Positions 43,324-55,605 of a stretch of DNA of 64,000 nt are shown here, piece after piece. The notes below the pieces were generated by a model. The model searched no databases. It saw only the letters and a list, made by a program, of their open reading frames with translations, and was not told the DNA's origin. How positions within the stretch are numbered: the stretch's first letter is position 1; every line of letters begins with the position of its first letter. The stretch is from positions 388,766 to 452,765 of the forward strand of contig NZ_JACARE010000003.1 of NCBI RefSeq assembly GCF_013386765.1, read 5' to 3'. The stretch is from Pseudomonas yamanorum (lineage in GTDB: Bacteria > Pseudomonadota > Gammaproteobacteria > Pseudomonadales > Pseudomonadaceae). A program made the position numbers and the translations under genes.

Positions 43324-46300
43324 ATGCCGGATCTCACGGTTACCACCCCACCAACCCTCCCGCCCGGAGATAAAGGGCAACATTACACGTTGATCAAACA
43401 GGCGATTCCGACCTGCCTCATCAACAGCTCGCCACCGCGTCGCCGGGCCCTCAAAGAAACCTCGCCAGATATTCCTGCTTGGTATGCCGCTGCTTCCCAG
43501 GCGCAGAAGGATCAGCTCAGCACGCTGCTGGACGCCCGTTGTGTTTCGCAGAACAAACTGGAGAAATACTTCAGCAGCATCCAACTGCTGCAAGCGTTTG
43601 CCCAGCCATTGCTGGAGGCGAAATTAAAAGCGTCCGGCCATGTACTGGACGTCAATCAAACCTGGCTACGCCTGTATTTCCCGGTCGAAAACGCTTTTGG
43701 TGCAAAGACCGGCGGTTTCAAGGTCAAGACGTTTTCGTTGCTCAAAGCCGCGCTCTGCAACTTTGAGGCGCGCGAGGCCGAGGAGGATTTTTTCGACAGC
43801 GCCTCGGGGTTTATCACGGCACCGAATGAGCAGGGCCATTTCGAGCGCCACACCACAACCCTGGAAATCCATACCTTCGCACAACTGTGCCGTGAGCTGG
43901 ATCTGGGCGATCAATATCTGACTTACCTGCGGCCAATGTTGCACCATCCCGACGGCCGCAAGCCCTATGTCCGCTATCAGATAGACGCCTTCAAGGTGGC
44001 GGCTCACCTGGCGCTGATCAAGGGCGATATCGGCCACAGCGATTACGCGCTGTTGCAGCGCGTGGAAACGGGAGAAAAGCGCATCATGCTCGACGGCAAA
44101 CGGGTCCGGTACCGCCGCCTCAGCCTGATGAACCTGGCCTTGCGTGAATGCTTGATCATCGCTCCCTGTCGCCAGCCTCGTCTTCCGTGCTGGGTTATTG
44201 TCTACATCCCCGATGACCCCGACCATCCCATCAAGCGTTATGAGTCATTCGAGGAATTCAGCAAGGAGCTGACCGATCGCTTGACGGCGAGTGCCAGTAG
44301 GACCGCCGACCGCTCCAACGGCTGGACAGCCACGCAGTATCAGCAATTTTTCGCAAGGTTCGTAGCCGACGCGGATCGTGCGTACTACTACCGCAGGCTG
44401 ACGGAACTGGTGGTGGACGCTCCTCCCCAGCCGTTCGGGGAGCAGTGGTTGCGTTCGGAGTGGGGGCGGTTACTGACGGCGCCGTCTTTTTCCACTGAAC
44501 CCTCCTATGACGAGCCGCAGCCGTCTGTGCGCGTTTCTGCGACCGACCCCGAATTCAATATCCAGGCCTACGAGCTCAACGGTCTTGTGACGAGCGTGGA
44601 CCTTTGGGTTTATCGCTATGCCAGCTTGCGCGGGCAGATGCTGGCGGATGCCCGAAACCAGGCGGTGAGCACTGCGGAGGCTGACGAGGCCTCGCGTTCA
44701 CGGCGAGCGGCGCATTACTTGAGTATCGGCCTGTTTGCCTTGAACCTGGTGGGGATGGCCGTGCCGCCGTTGGGCGTGGTGATGACTGCCGTGACGGCCG
44801 GCCAACTGCTCTACGAGATCGTTGAAGGCGTCACCGAACTGAGCCAAGGTGACCGCGAGGCCGGTTGGTCGCACATCACCGATGTGCTGGAAAACCTGGC
44901 GTTGCTGGTGGTGCAGGGAGCGGCGCTGCACTTTACGGTCTCGCCTTTCATCGAGCAGCTCAAGGCGGTGACCTTGCCCAGCGGCAAGACCCGCCTATGG
45001 AAACCGGACCTGTCAGCCTACGAGCACACCTCGCCGCTACCTGGAACCGCCACGTCTGATGAGCGGGGGTTGCACACCTTCAATGGTAAAACCCTGCTGC
45101 TCTTGGAAGGCCGGCGGTATGCGTTGCAGAAAGACCCAGTGCTTGACCGGTACAGCATCACCCATCCCACCCGGTCAGACGCCTACCAACCGAAACTGAC
45201 GGAAAATGGCGCTGGCCTCTGGAATCATGAGGCAGAGAGCCCGCACAGTTGGGAGGGCGTGAAGCTGATGCGGCGTTTGGGGCCGATGACGGAGGGTTTG
45301 AGCGATACCCAGTTGCAGCAGGTTCGACACGTGGCGGATGTGAGCGAGGATGTGCTGCGCCGCGTGCACGTGGAGGGCGAGCCGGTACCGGCCATTTTGC
45401 TCGACACGCTGCGCCAGTTCAGGGCCTACCACGATGCTGAACAGGTAGCGCAAGGCATCCGGGCCAACCTGCTCCCCGACGCCTTATGCAGTTACTCGGC
45501 CTCTCTTGCAGTGGAAATGCCGAGGTGGCCGAAGGCCAAGGCCATTGAGGCGTTTGTGGCGACGACCCTGGAGGGCGACTCGGTCAAATACGGTAACCAG
45601 AGTGCCAGCAGAGCCGAGACCTTGAGGGTCAGCCGTGATGACTTGGTGAACGGCCTATTGCCCAGGCGTATTGTCGAGTTTCTGGATGAACGCGAGCTGG
45701 AGGACTTGATAGAGATCTATCCCCCAAAAGACCCGCAGGCGCGCATTGATGCATTGCGCGATCAGCTGGAAAACCATGCCAAAGGCGCCAAGGTGCGCTT
45801 GATGCGCAGTATCTACGAGACGCAGCGGCCAAAGGTCGATAGTCCTGTCGCCTTGATTCAACGCGATTTCTCGAGCCTGCCTGGCCTGATGGCGCAAGAG
45901 CTGCTGGCAGACGTCCCGCCGAAGCAGTTACAGAAAATGGTCGACAGCCGACGTATTCCGCTGGAGTTGGCTGAAAATGCCAGGGTGATGCAGCGCCGGT
46001 TTCGCCTTGCGCTGGCCTATGAGGGGTTGTACCTGGAAGCCATGGCGGGTCCTGACACTGAAGCCCTGGTGCTCAACACCTTACCGGCGTTGCCGGGTTG
46101 GTCGGATAACCTGCGCCTGGAAATACGCGAGGCAGGCGTTGAGGGGGTGTTGCGGGCCAGCCTTGGTCCGAAGAACGCGACAGATCGCAAAATACTGGTA
46201 CGGGTGGGTGATGGGCGCTATCAGGCTTTTGACGGCCGCGGTCAGCAATTACATGGCATCAATGGTCTCTATGGCACGTTGCAACACGCGTTGCCCGATG

Positions 46301-48471
46301 CTCATCGCAACAGGATCGGTCTGCCCCATGTTGGTCAGGGGGAGGAGTTGAAAGTGTTGGTGATTCAACATGCGATCCCCCGTGAACAGTTGGCTGGCAG
46401 CTTGGGTATGCAACCGGCAAGACGGACATCTTTTCGGCCGTGGCAGACCTTCCCTGATGGCCGTCGCGGGTATCCGTTGAGTGGGCGCGGGGGGAATCAA
46501 TGGGATCAGATCACGCAGGAGCGGGTTCGTAAGCTTTACCCGCATATGGCGCGTGACGAAATGCTCACAATGATCCAGGAGCGGGGCGCCGTTGATCTCA
46601 CGTGGCTCAAGGCGTTAGAGGATGAGTACAAAACCATGCAATCCACATTGATGAGGTGGATGAGCACACATAAGGAAGGTGTGGAGCGTTTTGGCGCAGA
46701 GGACCGCAAGGTGCTTAGCGCCAGACGCAGGATTTATGACACGCTGATTGATGCCTGGAAACGAGTCGGCCCAGGGCACCTCGATGCCCATGGTCGCTAT
46801 CTGGGGCAGAAAATAGAATGGCACGAAGTGGAGCTGGGTCAGCAGTTGCAAGCGTTGCCTGCGTTAACGGCAAACTTCGATCATGTCACCTACGTCGGGT
46901 TGTATGACGTGGATGTGACGGATGCGGACATCGTGCCGTTCCTTGCAAACTTTCGGGGGCTACGTCGATTGAATGTGGAGGCCTGCGAGCTGACTCAACT
47001 GCCGGCGGCCATCGAGCAGATGCCACACCTGAGGCGGCTGTCGCTGGGGGGCAACCACATTGTCTTGACGTCTGAAGATGTCCTGCGGCTGAAGGGCTGT
47101 GTTCAGTTGAGAGAGTTGGCCCTGAGCATTAACCCGCTTGGCTTGTCACCCGATGTCAGCCGGATGCCCCTGTTGCGCAGACTTTTACTGAATGACACAG
47201 GCCTGCAGGAATGGCCCACCGGCGTGTTCCGCGTGCCCCGGCCAGCGGATTTCATCCTGGATATGCAGAACAACCCTCTATCTCGGGTTCCCGAATTTGC
47301 GCCCGGCTCCGATAAGGCGCTGATTGTGGCGCGAACCTTCCTCTCCCGCGACGGGTTGGAGCCTGATCAGCTTGCACGGTTCAAGTCGTACATTGAGGCT
47401 GCCGGGCGGGATCCGGATCGCCGTATGCCTGCCAGAGGGAGTCTTGACAGTGACCTGTGGAAAACCGGTTATTCGGATGAGGAGTGGCCTTCCAGGCAGC
47501 TGTTATGGGAAATGCTTGAGGGAGCGTTTGGCTCGGAAGGTTTTTTCGACGTAATCAGAGCAGTCAGGAATTCCGGCGATGCGCTGGCGCCAGGCGGTCG
47601 ATGGTTGCCGGAACTGACCGCCAAAGTCTGGCGCATGCTGGAGGCCATGGGTGAAGACGTGTTGCTGCGAGAAGAGTTGTTCTTGATGGCAAGAGACACC
47701 ACGGCCTGCGTTGATGCTGGCGCACAGTTGTTCAATTCGATGGGGGTTGTGGTACTGCTGCGGTCAGCCTATTTCAGCGAGGATGTGGCCTCAGTGCGCC
47801 GGGCTGTGTTCAAACTCGCCCGGGGCAAGTGGCGGTTGGATGAGCTGGGGCGCGTTGCTCATGATCGCGTGGCGCGGCTGCTGGAGCAGGGAGTCAAATT
47901 TCCGGAGTATGACGAACAGGGCCAGCGCGTTCAGCATGAAGACGCTCACGGAGAGCCCATCGACGACATCGATGAGGTCGAGATCTATTTGGCGTATACC
48001 GTCCCGTTGGCGACCCGGCTGGATTTACCGTGGCAATCCAGGACCATGATGTTTCGCGAGGACTACGTGACCCCGTCGATGGTCGATTCGGCGTTCGAAC
48101 GCGTAAAAGCGCTCGATCAAGGGGAACAGCTGCGTACCCACTTGCTTGAACAGCCAATGTGGACTGACTTCCTGCAGCGTGCCCATCACGCTGAGTACGC
48201 AGTGTTTGCCGAAAAATTCGACGCGTTGATCGATTACCAGGCTGCGCAGAAAAAGTGGGCCGGTGATGCGGGCCTGAGCGAGAGTGCAAGGCAGGCCTTG
48301 CGCCAGACTATCGGCCAGGCGGCGCAACGCCTGGGCCGCTCTGGCGCTGACAGTGAGCCTGGGCGGCTAATGTCCGACTCGGAATATCGCGACGCATTCG
48401 ACCGCATCAATGCCGAGCTGATAACCCTGAACCAGAGGTTGACCGACCAGGCGATCAGTGAAGTTGCCTAG
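43324..48471 (+). CDS. Giant LRR/NEL-type E3 ubiquitin ligase toxin 3
   Basis: A 1715-residue paralogue, diverged from toxins 1 and 2. The N-terminal toxin region carries the hydrophobic hairpin at about 462-502 ([20 protein letters not shown]) and the shared stretch [17 protein letters not shown] with [20 protein letters not shown]. Only one LRR block is present, at about 1178-1330 ([13 protein letters not shown]). The NEL region (about 1385-1715) has C1462-V-D1464 in [13 protein letters not shown], keeping C-x-D but losing the following Arg. The N-terminus is nearest the remnant at 29662. The ATG is preceded by GAGG inside a hairpin. The stop overlaps the convergent ureC stop by four bases, marking the exact right edge of the toxin cluster. 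Confidence 0.86.
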   Translation: MPDLTVTTPPTLPPGDKGQHYTLIKQAIPTCLINSSPPRRRALKETSPDIPAWYAAASQAQKDQLSTLLDARCVSQNKLEKYFSSIQLLQAFAQPLLEAKLKASGHVLDVNQTWLRLYFPVENAFGAKTGGFKVKTFSLLKAALCNFEAREAEEDFFDSASGFITAPNEQGHFERHTTTLEIHTFAQLCRELDLGDQYLTYLRPMLHHPDGRKPYVRYQIDAFKVAAHLALIKGDIGHSDYALLQRVETGEKRIMLDGKRVRYRRLSLMNLALRECLIIAPCRQPRLPCWVIVYIPDDPDHPIKRYESFEEFSKELTDRLTASASRTADRSNGWTATQYQQFFARFVADADRAYYYRRLTELVVDAPPQPFGEQWLRSEWGRLLTAPSFSTEPSYDEPQPSVRVSATDPEFNIQAYELNGLVTSVDLWVYRYASLRGQMLADARNQAVSTAEADEASRSRRAAHYLSIGLFALNLVGMAVPPLGVVMTAVTAGQLLYEIVEGVTELSQGDREAGWSHITDVLENLALLVVQGAALHFTVSPFIEQLKAVTLPSGKTRLWKPDLSAYEHTSPLPGTATSDERGLHTFNGKTLLLLEGRRYALQKDPVLDRYSITHPTRSDAYQPKLTENGAGLWNHEAESPHSWEGVKLMRRLGPMTEGLSDTQLQQVRHVADVSEDVLRRVHVEGEPVPAILLDTLRQFRAYHDAEQVAQGIRANLLPDALCSYSASLAVEMPRWPKAKAIEAFVATTLEGDSVKYGNQSASRAETLRVSRDDLVNGLLPRRIVEFLDERELEDLIEIYPPKDPQARIDALRDQLENHAKGAKVRLMRSIYETQRPKVDSPVALIQRDFSSLPGLMAQELLADVPPKQLQKMVDSRRIPLELAENARVMQRRFRLALAYEGLYLEAMAGPDTEALVLNTLPALPGWSDNLRLEIREAGVEGVLRASLGPKNATDRKILVRVGDGRYQAFDGRGQQLHGINGLYGTLQHALPDAHRNRIGLPHVGQGEELKVLVIQHAIPREQLAGSLGMQPARRTSFRPWQTFPDGRRGYPLSGRGGNQWDQITQERVRKLYPHMARDEMLTMIQERGAVDLTWLKALEDEYKTMQSTLMRWMSTHKEGVERFGAEDRKVLSARRRIYDTLIDAWKRVGPGHLDAHGRYLGQKIEWHEVELGQQLQALPALTANFDHVTYVGLYDVDVTDADIVPFLANFRGLRRLNVEACELTQLPAAIEQMPHLRRLSLGGNHIVLTSEDVLRLKGCVQLRELALSINPLGLSPDVSRMPLLRRLLLNDTGLQEWPTGVFRVPRPADFILDMQNNPLSRVPEFAPGSDKALIVARTFLSRDGLEPDQLARFKSYIEAAGRDPDRRMPARGSLDSDLWKTGYSDEEWPSRQLLWEMLEGAFGSEGFFDVIRAVRNSGDALAPGGRWLPELTAKVWRMLEAMGEDVLLREELFLMARDTTACVDAGAQLFNSMGVVVLLRSAYFSEDVASVRRAVFKLARGKWRLDELGRVAHDRVARLLEQGVKFPEYDEQGQRVQHEDAHGEPIDDIDEVEIYLAYTVPLATRLDLPWQSRTMMFREDYVTPSMVDSAFERVKALDQGEQLRTHLLEQPMWTDFLQRAHHAEYAVFAEKFDALIDYQAAQKKWAGDAGLSESARQALRQTIGQAAQRLGRSGADSEPGRLMSDSEYRDAFDRINAELITLNQRLTDQAISEVA

Positions 48472-50168
48472 AACAGAAAGTAACGCTGGGCCATCGGCAA
48501 AACCTCCGCAGGCTCACACCACAGCAATACACCGTCGGCCTTGACCTGGTATGTCTGCGGATCCACCTCGATATCCGGCAGGTAATCGTTGTGGATCAGG
48601 TCGGTTTTCTGCACGCTGCGGCACCCCTTGACCACCGCAATCTGCTTCTTCAATCCCAATTGCTCGGGCAACCCCGCCGCCAATGCCGCCTGGCTGATAA
48701 ACGTCAGGCTGGTGGCGTGCAGCGAGCTGCCGAAGCTGGCAAACATCGGGCGGTAATGCACCGGCTGCGGCGTTGGGATCGAGGCGTTGGCATCGCCCAT
48801 CAGGCTTGAGGCAATCGCGCCGCCCTTGAGGATCAAGGTCGGCTTGATCCCGAAAAACGCCGGGCGCCATAGCACCAGATCCGCCCATTTGCCCACTTCG
48901 ATGGAGCCCACTTCATGGCTGATGCCGTGGGTGATCGCCGGGTTGATGGTGTACTTGGCGATGTAGCGCTTGGCGCGGAAGTTGTCGTTGCCTGCGCCGT
49001 CTCCCGGCAGCGGGCCGCGCTGTTTTTTCATCTTGTCGGCGGTCTGCCAGGTGCGGGTGATCACTTCGCCGACGCGGCCCATGGCCTGGCTGTCGGAGCT
49101 GATCATCGAGAACGCGCCGAGGTCGTGCAGGATGTCTTCGGCGGCGATCGTCTCACGGCGGATGCGGCTTTCGGCGAAGGCCACGTCTTCGGCAATGCTC
49201 GGGTCCAGGTGATGGCAGACCATCAACATGTCCAGGTGTTCGTCGATGGTGTTGCGGGTAAACGGCCGGGTCGGGTTGGTGGAGCTGGGCAGCACATTGG
49301 GCAAGCCGCAGGCCTTGATGATGTCGGGTGCGTGACCGCCACCGGCACCTTCGGTGTGGTAGGTGTGGATGGTGCGGCCCTTGAACGCGGCGAGGGTGGT
49401 TTCGACAAAGCCGGATTCGTTGAGGGTGTCGCTGTGGATCGCCACCTGCACGTCGTACTCGTCGGCCACGCTCAGGCAGTTGTCGATGGTCGCCGGGGTG
49501 GTACCCCAGTCTTCGTGGAGCTTGAGGCCGATGGCGCCGGCCTTGACCTGTTCGATCAACGGCTCCGGCAAACTCGCGTTGCCCTTGCCGGTGAAGCCGA
49601 TGTTCATCGGGAACGAGTCGGAGGCCTGGAGCATGCGTGCCAAATGCCACGGGCCCGAGGTGCAGGTGGTGGCGTTGGTGCCGGTGGCCGGCCCGGTGCC
49701 GCCGCCGATCATGGTGGTGACGCCACTGGTCAGTGCTTCTTCGATTTGCTGCGGACAAATGAAGTGGATGTGGGTGTCGATACCGCCGGCGGTGAGGATC
49801 ATGCCTTCACCGGCGATCACCTCGGTGCTGGCGCCGACGCAGATGGTCACGCCGGGCTGGATGTCCGGGTTGCCGGCTTTGCCGATGGCAAAGATGCGAC
49901 CGTTTTTCAGGCCGACGTCGGCCTTGACGATGCCCCAGTGATCGATGATCAGCGCGTTGGTGATCAGGGTGTCGACCACTTCATGGGCGAGCAGTTGGCT
50001 CTGGCCCTGGCCATCGCGAATCACTTTGCCGCCGCCGAATTTGACTTCTTCGCCGTAGACGGTGAAGTCCTGTTCGACTTCGACGAACAGCTCGGTGTCG
50101 GCCAGGCGGACCTTGTCACCGACGGTGGGGCCGTACATGTCGGCGTAGGCTTGTCTGGAAATCTTCAT
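48468..50168 (-). CDS. ureC: Urease alpha subunit UreC
   Basis: A 566-residue catalytic subunit, full length. It hydrolyses urea to ammonia and carbamate at a two-nickel site. The nickel ligands are visible in [14 protein letters not shown] (HIH), GLKLHEDWG (carbamylated Lys and His), [12 protein letters not shown] and [14 protein letters not shown], with the aspartate in [11 protein letters not shown]. The flap cysteine-histidine is in MVCHHLDPS. The ATG at 50168 has AAGG seven bases upstream; an ATG two codons earlier is a weaker choice. It is the last gene of the urt-ure operon, after a REP hairpin that separates it from ureB. Confidence 0.97.
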   Translation of the reverse strand: MKISRQAYADMYGPTVGDKVRLADTELFVEVEQDFTVYGEEVKFGGGKVIRDGQGQSQLLAHEVVDTLITNALIIDHWGIVKADVGLKNGRIFAIGKAGNPDIQPGVTICVGASTEVIAGEGMILTAGGIDTHIHFICPQQIEEALTSGVTTMIGGGTGPATGTNATTCTSGPWHLARMLQASDSFPMNIGFTGKGNASLPEPLIEQVKAGAIGLKLHEDWGTTPATIDNCLSVADEYDVQVAIHSDTLNESGFVETTLAAFKGRTIHTYHTEGAGGGHAPDIIKACGLPNVLPSSTNPTRPFTRNTIDEHLDMLMVCHHLDPSIAEDVAFAESRIRRETIAAEDILHDLGAFSMISSDSQAMGRVGEVITRTWQTADKMKKQRGPLPGDGAGNDNFRAKRYIAKYTINPAITHGISHEVGSIEVGKWADLVLWRPAFFGIKPTLILKGGAIASSLMGDANASIPTPQPVHYRPMFASFGSSLHATSLTFISQAALAAGLPEQLGLKKQIAVVKGCRSVQKTDLIHNDYLPDIEVDPQTYQVKADGVLLWCEPAEVLPMAQRYFLF

Positions 50169-50218
50169 GTGCATGCCTTGAGATTCAGGAAAGTTTGAAA
50201 TCGTTCGCTTCGTTCTCT

Positions 50219-50284
50219 ATCGCGGGCAAACCCGCTCCCACATTTGGAACGCATTCCCCTGTGGGAGCTGGCTTGCCTGCGATG
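50219..50284. repeat. REP inverted pair between ureB and ureC
   Basis: TATCGCGGGCAAACCCGCTC arm at left and inverted GTGGGAGCTGGCTTGCCTGC arm at right with a 17-base loop. It sits inside the urease operon. Confidence 0.85.
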
Positions 50285-50308
50285 AGGCCCGAGCAGACAC
50301 CAGAAAAA

Positions 50309-51668
<1,360 letters not shown>

Positions 51669-51677
51669 GGCCGGGCC

Positions 51678-51980
51678 TCAGGCGATAGGTTGGTGGACGG
51701 TGACCAGCTTGGTGCCGTCGGGAAAGGTCGCTTCCACCTGGATGTCCGGGATCATTTCCGGGATGCCTTCCATCACTTGTTCGCGGCTGAGGAGGGTGGT
51801 GCCGAAGTGCATCAACTCGGCGACCGTGCGGCCATCGCGGGCGCCTTCCATCAGTGCGGCGGAGATGTAGGCGATGGTTTCCGGGTAGTTGAGTTTCACA
51901 CCGCGCGCCAGGCGCCGCTCGGCCACCAGGCCGGCGGTGAAGATCAGCAGTTTGTCTTTTTCCCGTGGGGTCAGGTCCAT
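51678..51980 (-). CDS. ureA: Urease gamma subunit UreA
   Basis: A 100-residue small subunit. [40 protein letters not shown] and [18 protein letters not shown] are the expected UreA blocks along the full length. Begins three bases after ureD. Confidence 0.97.
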   Translation of the reverse strand: MDLTPREKDKLLIFTAGLVAERRLARGVKLNYPETIAYISAALMEGARDGRTVAELMHFGTTLLSREQVMEGIPEMIPDIQVEATFPDGTKLVTVHQPIA

Positions 51981-51983
51981 GGT

Positions 51984-52823
51984 TCAGGTGCTCCAGATTC
52001 TGGGTGAGACGGCTTCACGGCCCAGCACGGCCGGGCGCAGCAGCCGCCATAAATCAATCAGCCAGCCCCGTGCCTGCAGCGCTTCACTGGCCAGGCAGCG
52101 GGCCACCAGCAAGCCGGGCAATTGGGTCAGGTCGCCGCGTACCGCGTGGGGCAGGGAGCGGCATTGTTCGAGTAATTCACTGTCGATTTCACCGGTCACC
52201 AGCAAGGTCGCGAACACCGGTTGCCCATCCAGCCCGATGGGCGAGTCGAGCAAACCGTCGGCGCCCACAATGCGCTGGCGCTCATGCCAAATCAACTGGC
52301 CGTCGCGGCGAATATCCAGGTGCGACTGGAAGTGCCCGAGGTCGAAACGCTCACCGCTGGCGGGGCGTCCGAGGGCGACCACGTCCCAGTAAAACAGCCG
52401 GGCATCGCCTTGCAGGTCGATGCGGGTGGTGAGTTCGGCCTGGGCGGCGCTGAACACGATGGTCTCCTGCGGCAGCCACTCCAGGGTGGCGCCCGCCTCA
52501 ACCGTCAGCTCCAGTGTTTGAAAGGCCGGGCCATTGGCGCGGTACCACTTGGCTGCGCCGGGGCTGGTCAGTTGTGCCCAGGCACCTTCGGCGACATGGG
52601 CCGTGATGTCGAGGCGGTCACCGCCGGCAATCCCGCCCGGCGGGTGCACGATGATGTGTTGGCACACCTCGGGGCCTTCGGCGTACAGGTGCTTTTGCAC
52701 CCGCAGCGGGCCGAGGTGGCGACGCATCACCGGGCGCGTGGTGTCGCCGAAACGCGCGTAGCCGAGTTCCAGCTCGGCGTGCCAGCTGGGGGTGAACAGC
52801 GCGGTGGGGGCAGGTAGAGTCAT
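51984..52823 (-). CDS. ureD: Urease accessory protein UreD
   Basis: A 279-residue UreD, the scaffold that binds apo-urease and passes nickel through its interior tunnel with UreF and UreG. Typical blocks are [38 protein letters not shown] and [13 protein letters not shown]. The C-terminal half has [20 protein letters not shown]. It begins 30 bases after urtE, so the urea transporter and urease genes probably share one transcript. Confidence 0.95.
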   Translation of the reverse strand: MTLPAPTALFTPSWHAELELGYARFGDTTRPVMRRHLGPLRVQKHLYAEGPEVCQHIIVHPPGGIAGGDRLDITAHVAEGAWAQLTSPGAAKWYRANGPAFQTLELTVEAGATLEWLPQETIVFSAAQAELTTRIDLQGDARLFYWDVVALGRPASGERFDLGHFQSHLDIRRDGQLIWHERQRIVGADGLLDSPIGLDGQPVFATLLVTGEIDSELLEQCRSLPHAVRGDLTQLPGLLVARCLASEALQARGWLIDLWRLLRPAVLGREAVSPRIWST

Positions 52824-52853
52824 GGTCAGTGCTTATCGTTAGGACGCTACAGA

Positions 52854-53552
52854 TTAGATCGTAACGAGCCCGCGCACACCCTCGCTTTCCATATTTTCTC
52901 CACGCCCCTGCTGGACGATTTCGCCCCGGGACATCACCAGGTATTGGTCGGCCAGTTCGGCGGCAAAATCGTAGAACTGCTCCACCAGCAGAATCGCCAT
53001 GTCGCCCCGCGCTGCGAGTTTTTTGATCACCGCGCCGATCTCCTTGATCACCGACGGCTGGATGCCTTCGGTGGGCTCGTCGAGAATCAACAGGCGCGGG
53101 CGGCTGGCCAGGGCCCGTCCGATAGCCAGTTGCTGTTGCTGGCCGCCGGACAAGTCGCCGCCACGGCGTTGCTTCATTTGCAGCAGCACCGGGAACAGTT
53201 CGTAGATGAAGGCTGGCACTTCCCTGGCCTCGGCGCCGGGAAAGCGCGAGAGGCCCATCAGCAGGTTTTCTTCCACGGTCAGCCGGCCAAAAATCTCCCG
53301 GCCTTGAGGCACGTAGGCAATACCGGCGTGCACCCGCTGGTGCGGCTTGAAGCCGGTAATGGCCTTGCCTTCCCAGTTCACCGCACCTTCCTTGGCCGGC
53401 AGCAAACCCATCAGGCACTTGAGCAAGGTGGTCTTGCCCACGCCGTTGCGGCCCAGCAGGCAGGTGACTTCGCCGACTTTTACCTCAAAGGAAAGCCCGC
53501 GCAGGATGTGGCTACCGCCGTAGTACTGGTGCAGCTTGTCGACTTGCAGCAT
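52854..53552 (-). CDS. urtE: Urea ABC transporter ATPase UrtE
   Basis: A 232-residue ABC ATPase. MLQVDKLHQYYGGSHILRGL is the UrtE N-terminus, Walker A is GRNGVGKTT, the signature is LSGGQQQQLAIGRAL, Walker B is LLILDEPTEGIQPSVI, and the switch is LLVEQFYDFA. The ATG at 53552 has GAGGAG nine bases upstream; a TTG two codons before is too near that site. It is separated from urtD by a REPIN and is followed by ureD. Confidence 0.95.
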   Translation of the reverse strand: MLQVDKLHQYYGGSHILRGLSFEVKVGEVTCLLGRNGVGKTTLLKCLMGLLPAKEGAVNWEGKAITGFKPHQRVHAGIAYVPQGREIFGRLTVEENLLMGLSRFPGAEAREVPAFIYELFPVLLQMKQRRGGDLSGGQQQQLAIGRALASRPRLLILDEPTEGIQPSVIKEIGAVIKKLAARGDMAILLVEQFYDFAAELADQYLVMSRGEIVQQGRGENMESEGVRGLVTI

Positions 53553-53574
53553 GTTCAAAATCTCCTCAATTCCT

Positions 53575-53661
53575 TGTGGGAGCTGGCTTGCCTGCGATAC
53601 AGGCGACGCGGTGTATCAGTGGCACCGTGTCGAGGCCATCGCAGGCAAGCCAGCTCCCACA
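53575..53661. repeat. REPIN hairpin between urtD and urtE
   Basis: GTGGGAGCTGGCTTGCCTGC arm and its perfect inverse at the right end, inner part ACACGGTGCC-like. It sits inside the urt operon and nearly fills the urtD-urtE gap. Confidence 0.9.
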
Positions 53662-53668
53662 TAAAGCA

Positions 53669-54529
53669 TCAGCGACCTAGGTAAACCTCGATCACCCGCT
53701 CATTTTCCTGCACCTGTGCAAGCGACCCTTCGGCCAGCACGCTGCCCTGGTGCAGCACCGTGACGTGGTCGGCAATCGAGCCGACAAAGCCCATGTCGTG
53801 CTCCACCACCATCAGCGAGTGCTTGCCCGCCAGGCGCTTGAACAGCTCGGCGGTGAATTCGGTTTCGGCGTCGGTCATGCCCGCCACCGGTTCGTCCAGC
53901 AGCAACAGTTGCGGGTCTTGCATCAGCAGCATGCCGATTTCCAGGAACTGCTTCTGGCCGTGGGACAGCAAGCCGGCGGGGCGATTGACCGAAGCGGTGA
54001 GACGGATAGTGTCGAGGACTTCGCTGATGCGGTCTTTCTGCTCCCCGCTCAGGCGCGCCCGCAGGCTGGCCCACACCGACTTGTCGGTGTTCTGCGCCAG
54101 CTCGAGGTTTTCGAACACGCTCAGGGCTTCGAACACCGTGGGCTTCTGGAACTTGCGCCCGATGCCGGCCTGGGCGATCTGTACTTCGCTCATGCTGGTC
54201 AGGTCCAGGGTTTCGCCGAACCAGGCCTTGCCGTGGCTGGGCCGGGTCTTGCCGGTGATCACGTCCATCAGCGTGGTCTTGCCCGCGCCGTTGGGGCCGA
54301 TGATGCAGCGCAGTTCGCCGACGCCGATGTACAGGTTCAGGTCGTTCAAGGCCTTGAAGCCGTCGAAGCTGACGCTGATGTCTTCCAGGGTCAGGATGGT
54401 GCCGTGACGGGTGTTCAGGCCCTTGCCGGCCGACTGGCCGAGGCCGATGGCATCACGGGCGCTGCCCTGGTCTTTGTTCGGTTCCAGAATGGGTTCGAGC
54501 ATGAATTCCGCCGTCGCTGTGATTCTCAT
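53669..54529 (-). CDS. urtD: Urea ABC transporter ATPase UrtD
   Basis: A 286-residue ABC ATPase. Walker A is GPNGAGKTTLMDVITG, the UrtD-specific GRKFQKPTVFEALSVFENLE follows, the signature is LLSHGQKQFLEIGMLL, and Walker B is LLLLDEPVAGMTDAETE. About 40 residues precede the ABC core. The ATG at 54529 overlaps the urtC stop (ATGA); an internal ATG at 54502 is also possible. Confidence 0.94.
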   Translation of the reverse strand: MRITATAEFMLEPILEPNKDQGSARDAIGLGQSAGKGLNTRHGTILTLEDISVSFDGFKALNDLNLYIGVGELRCIIGPNGAGKTTLMDVITGKTRPSHGKAWFGETLDLTSMSEVQIAQAGIGRKFQKPTVFEALSVFENLELAQNTDKSVWASLRARLSGEQKDRISEVLDTIRLTASVNRPAGLLSHGQKQFLEIGMLLMQDPQLLLLDEPVAGMTDAETEFTAELFKRLAGKHSLMVVEHDMGFVGSIADHVTVLHQGSVLAEGSLAQVQENERVIEVYLGR

Positions 54530-55605
54530 TGGTCGCCCCTTTTCTTCAGCAGGCCGATCACACCCTTGGGCAGATACAGGGTGACGATGATGAACAGCGC
54601 ACCGAGGAAGAACAGCCAATACTCAGGAAACGCCACGGTGAACCAGCTCTTCATGCCGTTGACCACGCCGGCGCCCAGCAGCGGGCCGATCAGTGTTCCG
54701 CGACCACCGAGGGCCACCCACACGGCAGCTTCGATGGAGTTGGTCGGCGACATTTCGCTGGGGTTGATGATGCCCACCTGCGGCACATACAACGCACCCG
54801 CCAGGCCGCACAACACCGCGCTCAACACCCACACAAACAGCTTGAAGCCGCGTGGATCGTAGCCGCAGAACATCAGGCGGTTTTCCGCATCCCGCAGCGC
54901 GGTCAGTACCCGGCCGAACTTGCTCTGGGCCAGGCGCCAGCCGATGTACAGGCTCGCCACCAACAGCACCACGGTGGCCACAAACAGCGCCGCCCGCGTG
55001 CCCGGTTCGGTGATGCCGAACCCGAGGATGCTGCGGAAATTGGTAAAGCCGTTGTTGCCGCCAAACCCGGTCTCGTTGCGGAAGAACAACAGCATCCCGG
55101 CAAACGTCAGGGCCTGGGTCATGATCGAGAAATACACGCCCTTGATCCGCGAGCGGAAGGCGAAGAACCCGAACACCAGCGCCAGCAAGCCCGGCGCCAA
55201 CACCACCAGGCACATCGCCCAGAGGAAGTGGCTGGTGCCGGTCCAGTACCACGGCAATTCGGTCCACGACAAAAAGGTCATGAATGCCGGCAGCTCATCG
55301 CCGGACGCCTGGCGCATCAGGTACATGCCCATGGCATAACCGCCCAGCGCGAAAAACAGGCCGTGGCCGAGGGACAACATCCCGGCATAACCCCACACCA
55401 GATCCAACGCCAGGGCGACGATGGCGTAGCACAGGATCTTGCCCACCAGCGTCAGCGTGTAGGCGGAAACGTGCAGCGGGTTTTCCGGTGACAGCAGCGA
55501 GAACAACGGCAGCGCCAGCAGCAGGATCAGCACCACTGCACCGACCGCGACGGTCACCTTGGGGCCGGCCTTTTGCGCGGCCGTGAGCATCAATGGCTGG
55601 TTCAT
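54526..55605 (-). CDS. urtC: Urea ABC transporter permease UrtC
   Basis: A 359-residue LivM-like permease. VWGYAGMLSLGHGLFFALGG is the characteristic UrtC loop, followed by SRIKGVYFSIMTQALTFAGM and ALRDAENRLMFCGYDPRGFK at the ATPase contact. About nine hydrophobic segments. The ATG at 55605 shares one base with the urtB stop (TGATG). A longer in-frame upstream reading lies inside urtB and was rejected. Confidence 0.94.
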   Translation of the reverse strand: MNQPLMLTAAQKAGPKVTVAVGAVVLILLLALPLFSLLSPENPLHVSAYTLTLVGKILCYAIVALALDLVWGYAGMLSLGHGLFFALGGYAMGMYLMRQASGDELPAFMTFLSWTELPWYWTGTSHFLWAMCLVVLAPGLLALVFGFFAFRSRIKGVYFSIMTQALTFAGMLLFFRNETGFGGNNGFTNFRSILGFGITEPGTRAALFVATVVLLVASLYIGWRLAQSKFGRVLTALRDAENRLMFCGYDPRGFKLFVWVLSAVLCGLAGALYVPQVGIINPSEMSPTNSIEAAVWVALGGRGTLIGPLLGAGVVNGMKSWFTVAFPEYWLFFLGALFIIVTLYLPKGVIGLLKKRGDQ

